Positions 16,561 to 25,995 of a stretch of DNA of 56,429 nt are shown here, piece after piece. The first letter of the stretch is position 1, and each line of letters starts with the position of its first letter. The DNA lies in the NCBI GenBank assembly GCA_012729855.1, contig JAAYCI010000067.1, forward strand, positions 1 to 56,429, written 5' to 3'. The DNA comes from Oscillospiraceae bacterium. Lineage in GTDB: Bacteria > Bacillota > Clostridia > Oscillospirales > Ruminococcaceae. The notes under the pieces are model-generated. The model did not search any database. It was given only the letters and a program-made list of their open reading frames with translations, and had not been told where the DNA came from. A program made the translations under genes and the position numbers.

Positions 16561-16598
16561 AAAACCCCTGTGTGGCCATATGGCCACACAGGGGTTTT
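16561..16598. terminator. bidirectional terminator, perfect 38-base palindrome
   Basis: Each arm is 19 bases, beginning AAAACCCCTGTGTGG; the two arms are perfectly complementary and carry A- and T-runs at the ends, so the structure can terminate both the plus-strand kamA transcript and the minus-strand groESL transcript. Confidence 0.9.
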
Positions 16599-16620
16599 GT
16601 GTTTGCTTGTGGAGTGGGGA

Positions 16621-18255
<1,635 letters not shown>

Positions 18256-18311
18256 TTATCTCTCCTTTAGGTTTTAACGTTGTTGGATTGAACGAAGCGG
18301 ATATTCTCGCC

Positions 18312-18596
18312 TTATTCAACTACGGCCAGGATGTCACTCTGGCGCAGGATGGTGTACTCTTCGCCGTCGATTTTGACCTCGGTGCCGGCGTACTTGCTGG
18401 CGACGACTTTGTCGCCTGTTTTGAGGACCATGACAACCTCTTTGCCGTCTACCAGGCCGCCGGGGCCAACCTCGACCACTTCGGCCATCTGGGGTTTTTC
18501 TTTGGCGTTGCCCGGCAGGATGATGCCGCCGGTGGTGGTTTCTTCGGCCTCCAGGGCTTTGATGACAACCCGGTCTGCTAAGGGTTTCAGCTTCAT
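18312..18596 (-). CDS. groES: co-chaperonin GroES
   Basis: 94 residues: MKLKPLADRVVIKALEAEET start, the mobile loop ETTTGGIILPGNAKEK and the C-terminal strand YTILRQSDILAVVE. It caps the GroEL ring. First gene of the operon; upstream are CIRCE and a good promoter. Confidence 0.98.
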   Translation of the reverse strand: MKLKPLADRVVIKALEAEETTTGGIILPGNAKEKPQMAEVVEVGPGGLVDGKEVVMVLKTGDKVVASKYAGTEVKIDGEEYTILRQSDILAVVE

Positions 18597-18654
18597 CTTC
18601 AGTCTACTCCTTCTATTGTTAAATTTTGATTAGTAGGGTGGTGTGGCACGAGCG

Positions 18655-18681
18655 TTAGCACTCGTGCCAATCAAGTGCTAG
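18655..18681 (-). promoter_or_regulatory. CIRCE element (HrcA operator)
   Basis: TTAGCACTC, 9 bases, AAGTGCTAG. The left arm matches the consensus exactly and the right arm 7 of 9. It lies between the -10 box and the start of groES, the standard place for HrcA repression that is relieved on heat shock. Confidence 0.9.
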
Positions 18682-18685
18682 AACT

Positions 18686-18714
18686 ATTTTAGCGGCTTAC
18701 GCCGCAAAAATCAA
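18686..18714 (-). promoter_or_regulatory. sigma-A promoter of groESL
   Basis: Read on the minus strand: TTGATT (18714-18709), 17-base spacer, TAAAAT (18691-18686). CIRCE begins five bases downstream, so bound HrcA would block the start site. Confidence 0.85.
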
Positions 18715-18791
18715 GAGGGTAACCGCAAAAAAAGTACATATTTTTTGCTTTGCAGGGGCTTCCGCTGCATTTTGACGTGTAAAAGCGGATT

Positions 18792-19742
18792 TCAGGCGAG
18801 GGAGAGCACCCCGGTAGGGGCCAGGCCGCGGGGCAGGACAAAGCGGCCGGCCAGGGGCAGCACCTGGGCAAAAAGCCGCGGGGCGGGGGCGCACTCACCA
18901 TCGATATTGAGGACGATGTCGGGTTTATCAAGGGGCTGGATTTCGACCGATTTGGCACGGGTGTAGCGCATGACGCGCTGGAAGTGGCCGGTGAGCTGGC
19001 CGTTTTGCAGGTGGATGCCCTTTTTGTACTTGCCGATGATGTTGGCTATCAGCAATCGGTTAATCTTACTGACAAGCACGATGTCGAGGAGGCCGTCGGT
19101 TAGCTGGGCAATGGGAGCGGCGAAGAAGCCGCCGCCGTAGTAGCGGCCGTTACAGACGGCGGCGATGAGGTAAGCGCCGTCGTGCTGCTGGCCGTCGAGC
19201 GTGATGCGGACATGCTTGCCGAGGGGTTTTAGCAGGCGCTCGACGATGGCGATATTGTAAGCCATGGAGCCGCCCAGCAGGGGGATGTGGCGGTATTTGG
19301 GGATGCTGTAGGCGACGTCGGCGTCGAGGCCGACCGAGGTGATGGAGACGCCGATGCCACTGTCGGTCTCCATGAGGTCTATGGGCACGGCGTGGCCGGT
19401 GATGGCGGCGGGGATGTCGAGGAAATGGGCGGGGGTACCAAAGCTGCGGACAAAGTCGTTGCCGCTGCCGCAGGGGATGGCGGCGACTTCGGCGTTTGGG
19501 AAACGCCAGGCGCCGTTGAAGAGCTCGTTGAGGGTACCGTCGCCGCCCACGGCGTAGAGGCGCACGGGCGTGCCTTGGGAGGCATAGTGGGTGGCCAGCT
19601 GGATGGCATGGCCGGCGGCGGTGGTTTGCTTGATGGTGGGGATGATGCCACAGGAACCGGCGGCCGCCTGGATGGCCGGGATGAGGGTTTGCGCGTTAGA
19701 GCCGTTGCCGGCATGGGGGTTGACGATGAAGATATGATCCAC
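18792..19742 (-). CDS. diacylglycerol kinase-family lipid kinase (YegS/DgkB type)
   Basis: 316 residues. MDHIFIVNPHAGNG at the N-terminus, the nucleotide loop GGDGTLNE (66-73) and PCGSGNDF are the family's catalytic-domain markers; the C-terminal half is the beta-sandwich domain with VDGE-like NIDGECAPAP. Family members phosphorylate diacylglycerol or related lipids at the membrane surface. Substrate not provable. It sits alone between groES (its own promoter reads the other way) and the ImmA gene, all on the minus strand. Confidence 0.88.
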   Translation of the reverse strand: MDHIFIVNPHAGNGSNAQTLIPAIQAAAGSCGIIPTIKQTTAAGHAIQLATHYASQGTPVRLYAVGGDGTLNELFNGAWRFPNAEVAAIPCGSGNDFVRSFGTPAHFLDIPAAITGHAVPIDLMETDSGIGVSITSVGLDADVAYSIPKYRHIPLLGGSMAYNIAIVERLLKPLGKHVRITLDGQQHDGAYLIAAVCNGRYYGGGFFAAPIAQLTDGLLDIVLVSKINRLLIANIIGKYKKGIHLQNGQLTGHFQRVMRYTRAKSVEIQPLDKPDIVLNIDGECAPAPRLFAQVLPLAGRFVLPRGLAPTGVLSLA

Positions 19743-19849
19743 GGTGGGTACCCCTTCTTGCCAATTTACGAATTATTTATTTTTGGATACAAATGTAGAC
19801 CGTGCGTGGTGTGGGGGCTGGTTTAATGGGGTTAGGCACAGTGGCCGGT

Positions 19850-20524
19850 TCAGGCGCTGAGGGTGAGGCCAAGCTGGGCGAGGGGGTATTGGACATGGGC
19901 GTCGGTGTAGATTTGGTTGAGGGATTTGACATGGATGCCCTCCCGCAGCTGCTGAGTATCGGACAGCAGGCGGATGTTGTCTATGGCGGTGCCGGCCAGC
20001 AGCTGCACGATCTCGTACTTGAGGCTATTGAGCCGGGTGCGGACCATGGTGAGGGTGACGCCGTAGTGCTGGGCCGATTCTTTAAGGAAAGCGTGGAAAT
20101 GCCTGCCGTTGTGGATGTGGGGGGCGCCGGCCTGCACCTGCAGGAGCAGCAGGTGGTAGGGGATGAGGGTTTCGGCCGCGGCTTCGTTGGCCTGCCACTC
20201 CAGGTAATCGTTTTGGGTGGGATGGCCTTCGTCGAAGCAGTTGAAGCGCTGGAAGTGATTGGCGTGGAAGATAAAATGGTAGGCTTCATGCGCGCAATAA
20301 AAGCGCCTGCGCTCGGGGGAGAGCTTGGCGTCGATACAGATAAGGTTGCTATTAATGAAAGCGACGCCCCGCAGGCCGGGGGTTTTGAAGGGGGCGCCGG
20401 ATTCGACAGTGAGGCCCAGCCGGGTTTGGCAGGCGCGTTGGATGGAGAGGAGATCGTGTGTGGGGGAAGAAAAGTACTGAGCCCGGCAGGCGGCAACGGC
20501 GGTATATAAGTCAGCCTTTGTCAT
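19850..20524 (-). CDS. ImmA/IrrE family metallopeptidase
   Basis: 224 residues from ATG at 20524. The zinc motif is HEAYH (H79, E80, H83), and the expected downstream E/D region follows in EWQANEAAAETLIPYH. The IrrE N-terminal peptidase fold is seen in mobile-element regulators such as ImmA of ICEBs1, which cuts its partner XRE repressor. The partner gene lies directly upstream and overlaps by 14 bases, so this is a repressor-protease pair. No integrase or other element gene remains next to it. Confidence 0.88.
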   Translation of the reverse strand: MTKADLYTAVAACRAQYFSSPTHDLLSIQRACQTRLGLTVESGAPFKTPGLRGVAFINSNLICIDAKLSPERRRFYCAHEAYHFIFHANHFQRFNCFDEGHPTQNDYLEWQANEAAAETLIPYHLLLLQVQAGAPHIHNGRHFHAFLKESAQHYGVTLTMVRTRLNSLKYEIVQLLAGTAIDNIRLLSDTQQLREGIHVKSLNQIYTDAHVQYPLAQLGLTLSA

Positions 20525-20855
20525 GGCGTTGCCGAGCCCTCCTCTGCATCTCGATGAAGTACTCGATGTCATCGGGGTGGATGCCTTCGCTCTGCATCTG
20601 CTTGGCCAAGCTGAAATAGACTTGATCCAACTGTGGCGGGGGTGCCGGCTGTGCGGTGGGGTTGGCGCCGGGGGTGAAATAGTCGACGGGGACCGCAAAG
20701 AAGCGGGCGAGGTCGGTGAGGTTGTCCGACTTGGGGGCTTTGCCCTCCAGCCAGTTGGTGACGGTACTGGTGTGGACGCCGAGCTCGCGCGCGAGGCGGG
20801 AGCGGCTGATGCCTGCGGTTTGCATGAGCTGGTATAGGGGTTTGGAGATATTCAC
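20511..20855 (-). CDS. XRE-family transcriptional regulator
   Basis: 114 residues from a GTG start at 20855 with AGGTGA as ribosome binding site. The helix-turn-helix covers about residues 8-45 (SRSRLARELGVHTSTVTNWL, EGKAPKSDNLTDLARFF), followed by the common PVDYF and a proline-rich linker; the C-terminal part (about 75-114) probably dimerises and would be the target of the ImmA protease. It likely represses its own promoter through the dyads at 20929-21000. Confidence 0.9.
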   Translation of the reverse strand: MNISKPLYQLMQTAGISRSRLARELGVHTSTVTNWLEGKAPKSDNLTDLARFFAVPVDYFTPGANPTAQPAPPPQLDQVYFSLAKQMQSEGIHPDDIEYFIEMQRRARQRHDKG

Positions 20856-20876
20856 AAAATCACCTATCTAATATAC

Positions 20877-21000
20877 TAGATATTTGTAGAGGAAGATATC
20901 TTGCGCAATAGATATATTTGTGCTATGATAGACCAAGAGTCTAGCGCACAAGATAAGCACGGACTGCTTTGTGTGGGAGGGATAGACCATTAATAGTCTA
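20877..21000. promoter_or_regulatory. putative operator region of the XRE gene
   Basis: Holds two dyads built from the same half site, TAGAC-N5-GTCTA (20929-20943) and TAGAC-N8-GTCTA (20983-21000), and two direct repeats TAGATATTTGT (20877-20887) and TAGATATATTTGT (20909-20921). The stretch is AT-rich against a GC-rich genome and lies just upstream of the XRE start. No divergent gene is left on the other side. Confidence 0.55.
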
Positions 21001-21118
21001 GCAGAATAGATGGTTTTTGTCAAGAAAAACTGCCGGGAAGGGGTGGCGCTGTGGGGTGTGTGGTGAACAGTGATTTGTACTATGAATTTGAAGAAAAGGT
21101 GTACAAGGATACCATAAA

Positions 21119-21144
21119 AAGCCCGGGCATATTTGCCCGGGCTT
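21119..21144 (-). terminator. intrinsic terminator at the end of the beta-helix remnant
   Basis: Stem AAGCCCGGGC / GCCCGGGCTT around a six-base loop; on the minus strand it is followed by TTTTTATGG. Confidence 0.75.
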
Positions 21145-21177
21145 AGCGCAGCCATTCCATATACATAGCGCTGGCCG

Positions 21178-21390
21178 TAGAAGCTGCGCCACCAAAACAG
21201 TGCCGTCGGCCAGCGTGATGGTATAGCTGCCGTAGTTGATGGTGCCGTTATTCTCCAGGCTGGTGATGCTGCAATTACCGGTCAGCGTCCAGGTGCTGCC
21301 CGCGTCAAGGGTAAGCACGGCGTTATTCTCCACCGCCGCGCCGCCCTGCGCGTTTTCAATAATGTTGATGTTCCCCGAAAAGAAATACAC
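21178..21390 (-). pseudogene. remnant of a secreted beta-helix protein
   Basis: About 70 codons on the minus strand read as stacked beta-helix turns: NINIIENAQGGAAVENNAVL, TLDAGSTWTLTGNCSITSL, ENNGTINYGSYTITL. This pattern is typical of the C-terminal part of large clostridial surface proteins. There is no start, no signal peptide and no upstream part: immediately upstream is a terminator and a decayed tRNA half. Downstream of the readable part the frame runs into unrelated residues and then a terminator. It is a leftover of a larger gene. Confidence 0.6.
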
Positions 21391-21420
21391 CGCCGGAAAC
21401 CTGAGTTTCTAGCGGTGTAT
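21385..21420 (-). terminator. hairpin after the tRNA remnant
   Basis: Arms ATACACCGC and GCGGTGTAT with an inner GAAAC/GTTTC pair; on the minus strand TTTCTTTT follows. It sits directly 3' of the decayed tRNA-Val half, just as a terminator follows the intact tRNA-Val at 30026. Confidence 0.6.
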
Positions 21421-21423
21421 CGT

Positions 21424-21468
21424 TGGTGCAAAATCAGGTGCTTGAACCCTGGACTTCGCGCTTGTGAT
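21424..21468 (-). pseudogene. decayed 3' half of a tRNA-Val(CAC) gene
   Basis: 45 bases match the 3' half of the intact tRNA-Val at 30026-30102 at 36 positions: anticodon loop ATCACA, a variable region GAAGTCC, a T-arm with GGGTTCAAGC, and the final GCACCA. The 5' half is missing, and the T-stem has a mismatch. This is either a dead tRNA gene or a 3'-end duplicate left by integration of an element into a tRNA-Val gene. The following 21500-21776 stretch shows no gene that I can recognise. Confidence 0.6.
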
Positions 21469-21776
21469 GGAGCCACTTTGTGCGCATTTTACCCATCGAG
21501 TATGTAGCCGTCAATGAATCTTCCATAATAGGTCACGCTGAAAGCAAGCGGTGATAACCGTAGGGAAGTCAGGGTGTTACCCGCTCATTTGCCGCGCTGT
21601 TTACCGCAGCTTTACAGGTCGGCGCGCCATCGGTGCGCTCAAAAATAGCGGCCCGGTTCACGGCGGCCACGGCCACAATGGCGGGGCAAGCCCGCCTTGC
21701 GGCTGTGAAAAAGAGCGCAAAAGGCTCCCCACGGGCGTCCATTTTTCAGTCGACACGCTTGGCCTTCTCCGCCCTC

Positions 21777-23210
21777 CTACGGGTCTTCCTCCGCGCTGTT
21801 GTCCAGCTGCACACCAAACCGTGCAAATAATTCGCCTTTGCTGTTGATATTGAGCTTGCGGTACAGGCTGGTGTAATAGGTGTTCACCGTGGGGTAGGCA
21901 ATGTGCAGGTTGGCGGCAATTTGCCGCAGTGCAAAGCCTTTTAGCAGCAACACGCACACCTCCCGCTCCCGCGGGGAAAGGCCCAGGTTTTCAAAATGGT
22001 CCGTCTCTTCCACCTTTTCGATGAGGGGCTGCATATCCAGCCGGCCAAAGTCTTTTACCCAGTCGGCCCCAAAAAAGTAGCGCTGGAACAAGGGGGACAT
22101 GAGCACAAAAACAAAAAACAGGGTGGCGCTGCCCACAATGATGAACGGGGTGACGCTTTGCGGCCAGTAGCGCTCCATCAGGCCCAAAACCACCAGCGAA
22201 GGCGCCACCAGGCCAAACATGCGGAACAGGTTTTTCTTCAGCAGCTGGATGCTGCCATGCTTTTTGTAAATGCCGCTGATGGTGTAAAAAATAGCGATAT
22301 ACCCAACGTACAAAATGCCGTGCAGAAACGAAGCGATGTCAAAAATGAGGCCGGTATTGGAGACAAGAGGCAGCAAATGGCACAAAAAGCTGAGGACGAA
22401 AAACAAGTTCCACATATGCCACACGCTTTGCTTGTAGATGATTTGTATGATGACGGACAAGAGGATGGCCACAAAGACCCCAATGCCGTTGACGACCTGC
22501 GCGACGAGGCTTTGGTGAGTAAAAATGAAAGAGCTGGCGCTGTCCAAAATAAAGAGCAGGGCAAAAAACACAGTGGACAACCAAATGCTGGGGTGCGGCG
22601 CCTGTGGCTGTGTTTGCGGGGCGGAGATGTCGAGCGGCTTTACCAGAAAAATGCAGGCGGCAGACAACAGGGTGAGCATGGCCGGCAGCACAATGGTGAG
22701 GAAGACGCCGGATATGCCCAGCCCTATCAGGCACATAAACATCCCATGGGCAAAGGCAATGAGCAAAACCCCAAACAGGCGTTCGGGGTTGTTCAGTACA
22801 AACACATACAGGTAAATGGCGTAGGCCACACAGCCGCCCAGCCCCGCCCAGCAAAATGCCAGGCACACCAGCTGGGCGGTGGGGCTCGGCATGAAAAAGC
22901 GCAGCGCGAAGGCCAGCACCGCCAGCACCGCAAAGCCGCGCGCCGCCGCCAGCCAATGCGATGCTTTGGAAAACAAGATGGCCAATATGCCTATGCAGTA
23001 GCTGGTGTACATCACGCTGAGGGAATCGAGGCCAAACAGTGTAGCGCCTACCTTGCAATAGTTGTTTTGGGTATTTACAAGGCACAAAAGCAGTGGCAAA
23101 GCCAAAAAATATTGTATGTGCGTTAAACGGATGTTTTTTAGGCGCAATTGATCCCGCGTCTTCCACAATCGGGCGAAAGATGCTGCGATATTGTCTGCAC
23201 GTTTAGGCAA
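21777..23210 (-). CDS. membrane-bound LuxR-family regulator
   Basis: About 477 residues from a TTG at 23210, chosen because GGGAG lies nine bases before it; the frame is open 25 codons further. About twelve hydrophobic segments fill residues 30 to 390 (for example YFLALPLLLCLVNT and LFILDSASSFIFT), like an MFS-type membrane domain. The C-terminal about 65 residues are a LuxR/GerE helix-turn-helix: LGLSPREREVCVLLLKGFAL, then RQIAANLHIAYPTVNTYY and LYRKLNINSKGELFARF. Such proteins sense at the membrane and bind DNA directly; the ligand is unknown. It is divergent from the envelope operon at 23554, its likely target. Confidence 0.85.
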   Translation of the reverse strand: MPKRADNIAASFARLWKTRDQLRLKNIRLTHIQYFLALPLLLCLVNTQNNYCKVGATLFGLDSLSVMYTSYCIGILAILFSKASHWLAAARGFAVLAVLAFALRFFMPSPTAQLVCLAFCWAGLGGCVAYAIYLYVFVLNNPERLFGVLLIAFAHGMFMCLIGLGISGVFLTIVLPAMLTLLSAACIFLVKPLDISAPQTQPQAPHPSIWLSTVFFALLFILDSASSFIFTHQSLVAQVVNGIGVFVAILLSVIIQIIYKQSVWHMWNLFFVLSFLCHLLPLVSNTGLIFDIASFLHGILYVGYIAIFYTISGIYKKHGSIQLLKKNLFRMFGLVAPSLVVLGLMERYWPQSVTPFIIVGSATLFFVFVLMSPLFQRYFFGADWVKDFGRLDMQPLIEKVEETDHFENLGLSPREREVCVLLLKGFALRQIAANLHIAYPTVNTYYTSLYRKLNINSKGELFARFGVQLDNSAEEDP

Positions 23211-23433
23211 TGAACACCGCTCCCTGCTGGTTTTGCTGTAGTGAAGAGCCTGGCTTTTTAGCCGCCGGGATGCTGCCGTGCACACTTTAGGAAAAGAACG
23301 GAAGCAAGGGCGTTTTTCTTCATTCTATACGCGGCGGCAAACGATGTCAACAGCCCTTTTTGTTATTTGTTTTCACAGTGAGCCGCTGGGCAAAGCGGCA
23401 AAATAAAACGCGAAAGCAAAAGGTTTTTTGGGG

Positions 23434-23466
23434 CGGCATCCCTAGTTTTGGGGACGCCGCTTTTGT
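23434..23466. other. hairpin with T-run in the divergent intergenic region
   Basis: GCGGCATCCC and GGGGACGCCGC form a stem around TAGTTTT, then TTTTGTG. The same right arm, GGGGACGCCGCTTTT, occurs in the terminator at 33170-33206. It lies between the two LuxR-type genes and may terminate antisense or readthrough transcription, or attenuate the operon. Confidence 0.5.
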
Positions 23467-23481
23467 GTGCAGCGGCAAAGT

Positions 23482-23495
23482 CATTAGAACTAATG
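23482..23495. promoter_or_regulatory. perfect dyad, candidate LuxR-type operator
   Basis: CATTAG-AA-CTAATG, a perfect 14-base dyad, 59 bases upstream of the small LuxR-type gene and within the shared control region of two LuxR-family genes. Confidence 0.45.
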
Positions 23496-23553
23496 AATGG
23501 CCAAAAAGGCGTTTCTGAGGCAGGATGAAAGCATCAAATTATAAGGCAGGGTG

Positions 23554-23931
23554 ATGAAAATGCGATGGAGATGGCCTTGGAAAAAAACCAGTGCCAGGGG
23601 TGACCCCCAAAGCGGCAGCGACACCGCGCCGCAACCAAACGATGACGCGGCACAGGCCATCACGCAAACAGGTGAGCCGGCGCAGGATGAGCAAAAAGAA
23701 CAGCGCGCGGCGCTGGCTACGCTGACCCCGAGGGAGGGCGAGGTTTTTGACGGCCTGATGCGCGGGCAGAAGCTGCAAGAGATAGCGGATGAGCTGGGCG
23801 TTAAATACTCCACCGTGAACACACACTATAAAAACGTATACAAAAAGCTGGGTGTTGCCAGCCGTGCCGAGTGCCTGATTCGCTATGCGGATGTGCGGCT
23901 GGACACAGCGCCTGGCAACGAGCCGGATTGA
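23554..23931 (+). CDS. small LuxR-type helix-turn-helix protein
   Basis: 125 residues from ATG 23554 (a second ATG at 23560 is equally possible). A basic WRWPWKK start and an acidic, glutamine-rich linker precede a GerE/LuxR DNA-binding domain at about residues 58-115: LTPREGEVFDGLMRGQKLQE, IADELGVKYSTVNTHYKNVY, KKLGVASRAECLIRY. There is no receiver or sensor domain. It is the first gene of the plus-strand run and is followed 54 bases later by a lipoprotein, so it likely regulates that operon with the membrane LuxR protein opposite. Confidence 0.85.
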   Translation: MKMRWRWPWKKTSARGDPQSGSDTAPQPNDDAAQAITQTGEPAQDEQKEQRAALATLTPREGEVFDGLMRGQKLQEIADELGVKYSTVNTHYKNVYKKLGVASRAECLIRYADVRLDTAPGNEPD

Positions 23932-23985
23932 TGTGGAGCCACTGTGGGTAAGTGCGCAGGCGCACATAATCAAAGGAGGAAACAA

Positions 23986-24858
23986 ATGAAAAAGATTTTG
24001 AGTCTTTTGCTGGCGGGGTGCTTGGCGGCGGTGTGCCTTGCGGGCTGCGGAAACCCTGCGCAAAAGGTGATGGAAAGCGTACTTTCCCAGGCGGGCGCCG
24101 GCGGCGAAAACGCAAAACCGGCCGATGCCAACACGCCGGGGGGCGGCGTGAGCACGGCCACCAAAAGCTACAGCGAGGCCTATACATTGATGAGCAACAT
24201 CACCAGCGGCATAAGCGACGTGATTGACGCTGCCTTGGCCAAACACAACGAGAGCCTGGATAGCGACGACCCGGAGAGCCTGAGCAGTGTGATTGCCATG
24301 TATTTTTTGTCCATTGATTTTGCCTTCACGGCATCGCTGAACGAAGAGGCAACAGAGGAAATTTTGGGGGCGGCCTTCAGCTTTTTACAGATAGAAGATT
24401 TTGCACTGACGAAAAACGCGCCGCACGACTATACCCTGCGTTTTACCGGGGCCAGCGAAGGCAACCAGTTCGAGATGCACGCCCAATACGATGTGGGAAC
24501 GGGCGCACTGCGCTATGTGGAGACCAAGGATGGCGCGCTGAAAGAATTTGTAGAATTTGTGCCTTTGGGCAATGGCCGCTATGTCCTGCAAAACAATTAC
24601 CAGCGCGGCGTGGTGGAGTATGACGGAAGCAAAGTGAAGTCCTTTACCTTGTCCAGCGCGTCCGGCACGCTGGAGGAAGGGGAATATTATACGCCCGAGC
24701 AAGATGGGGTTTACCCCGGCGGCGCGGGCGCCGACGCGGCCTGGGTGGTGGCGCGGGGAGACGATTTGGCCCAGCGCTTTGTTTACGATGGGAGCAGCTT
24801 GCAAATAGACACAGTGGATTTTATGGGCAGCAAAAAGGACATGACCATACCGGCTTAG
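23986..24858 (+). CDS. lipoprotein of unknown function
   Basis: 290 residues. Signal peptide with lipobox LAGC (C21), preceded by MKKILSLLLAG. The mature part starts with a short linker and then a helical segment (AYTLMSNITSGISDVIDAAL), followed by a mostly beta domain (TLRFTGASEGNQFEMHAQYD, GRYVLQNNYQRGVVEYDGSK). I do not recognise a domain. Strong AAAGGAGG (23972-23979) before the ATG at 23986. It sits between the small LuxR gene and another lipoprotein, on the outer face of the membrane, and is probably part of the envelope module at 23.5-29.8 kb. Confidence 0.8.
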   Translation: MKKILSLLLAGCLAAVCLAGCGNPAQKVMESVLSQAGAGGENAKPADANTPGGGVSTATKSYSEAYTLMSNITSGISDVIDAALAKHNESLDSDDPESLSSVIAMYFLSIDFAFTASLNEEATEEILGAAFSFLQIEDFALTKNAPHDYTLRFTGASEGNQFEMHAQYDVGTGALRYVETKDGALKEFVEFVPLGNGRYVLQNNYQRGVVEYDGSKVKSFTLSSASGTLEEGEYYTPEQDGVYPGGAGADAAWVVARGDDLAQRFVYDGSSLQIDTVDFMGSKKDMTIPA

Positions 24859-24939
24859 GGCTTGTTTTGACGCTCCAGTTTAAAAAAGCCGCCGGTGCAC
24901 AAACCAAAAAATGGAAGACATAATGAGGGGTTTTTTGAA

Positions 24940-25383
24940 TTGAAAAAGACATTGGCAGGCATTGGGTGCATGCTGCTGGCTGTGTGGCTGCTGGCCGGCT
25001 GCGCCATGCTGAGCGATGCGATAAAACTGCAGGAGTACGAGCTGGGTGGAGATACCATTGCGACGGTGAATGCCGTGGTGGGTGAGCGCAATGTGACCGG
25101 TGTGAGCACCAGCCAATCGGGTGAAAGCATCACCAAGACATATACCTATGAGAGCAGCAGCGTGACAGAAGACCTGACCGCCTATTTGACAAAACTGGTG
25201 AACAGCGACGGCTTTATAGCCATAGAGGCGGATATTGACCTTGAAATTGTGCCCGGTGTGGCCAAGGTGGCTGCAGAGTCGCCCAGCGACCCGGGCAAAA
25301 TCATCATTATGCAGATTGATTACACCGACACAGGGTACACGGTGGACATCACCCGCATGAGCGGCACACTGAACACCTACTGA
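24940..25383 (+). CDS. small lipoprotein of unknown function
   Basis: 147 residues from a TTG at 24940, chosen since TGAGGGG precedes it and the product then starts as a perfect lipoprotein signal, MKKTLAGIGCMLLAVWLLAG, with C21. The mature part has alternating strands (GDTIATVNAVVGERNVTGV, FIAIEADIDLEIVPGVAKV) and no recognised domain. 81 bases after the first lipoprotein and 18 bases before the zinc-ribbon gene, same strand, same presumed operon. Confidence 0.75.
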   Translation: MKKTLAGIGCMLLAVWLLAGCAMLSDAIKLQEYELGGDTIATVNAVVGERNVTGVSTSQSGESITKTYTYESSSVTEDLTAYLTKLVNSDGFIAIEADIDLEIVPGVAKVAAESPSDPGKIIIMQIDYTDTGYTVDITRMSGTLNTY

Positions 25384-25401
25384 CAAAGGAGGCAGGACTG
25401 G

Positions 25402-25980
25402 ATGGATACTTGTACAAACTGCGGGGCGGCATTGCAGGGGCAGGCATTCTGTACCGTTTGCGGAACAAAGGCGGCGCCGGCCGCGCCCATTCCAGCGCCA
25501 GTAGCCCAGGCAGCGCCGCCGATTGCCCAGGCAGCGCCGCCGGTGGTTCAGGCAGCGCCGCCAATTGCCCAAGCAGCGCCGCCCGTAGCCCAAGCGGTGC
25601 AGCCAATGGCTTACATGGCGCAGCCGGTGCAAGCTGCAGCGCCGGTGTCTTACCCGCCGCCGGCGCCGGCAGCGCCCGCTGCGCAGCCGAGGCAAGCCAT
25701 GGCAGCGGGCGGCGGCAAACCGCCAAAAGGCAGCCCTTATGCCGTGGTGGGTGCCTGGGCCTTTGTGGGCTATGCCATTGTCATGGCCATCCCCCTTGTG
25801 GGCTTTATCGTGGCCATTGTGTGGGCGGCCAGCAGCAGCGGCCCGCTCAACCGGCGCAACTACGCCCGGGCCATGCTGTTGCTGTGGGTGTTGGCCTTGG
25901 TCATCGCTGTGCTGTGTGTTGCGCTTTCTTGGGCCGGCTTATTGCAATTCGTCAACTTCAATTTTAACTATTCATGGTAA
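25402..25980 (+). CDS. zinc-ribbon membrane protein with Ala/Pro linker
   Basis: 192 residues: an N-terminal zinc ribbon (C4, C7, C17, C20 in CTNCG...FCTVCG), a linker of near-perfect seven-residue repeats (QAAPPIA, QAAPPVV and variants, about 30-70), a short basic stretch, then two membrane segments (about 113-140 and 150-180). The ribbon faces the cytosol by the positive-inside rule. Function unknown; ribbons of this type bind zinc and often mediate protein contact. It is followed by a second protein of the same plan. Confidence 0.75.
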   Translation: MDTCTNCGAALQGQAFCTVCGTKAAPAAPIPAPVAQAAPPIAQAAPPVVQAAPPIAQAAPPVAQAVQPMAYMAQPVQAAAPVSYPPPAPAAPAAQPRQAMAAGGGKPPKGSPYAVVGAWAFVGYAIVMAIPLVGFIVAIVWAASSSGPLNRRNYARAMLLLWVLALVIAVLCVALSWAGLLQFVNFNFNYSW

Positions 25981-25995
25981 CAGGAGGAAAGAAAA

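Noticed and set aside
20868-21155. 95-codon minus-strand open frame upstream of the XRE gene
   Set aside because: It spans a terminator and the operator region, has no ribosome binding site and no recognisable protein features.
20850-21800. dif/XerCD site at the composition switch
   Set aside because: Palindromic AT-rich strings are present, but none matches the two 11-base Xer arms well enough to claim.
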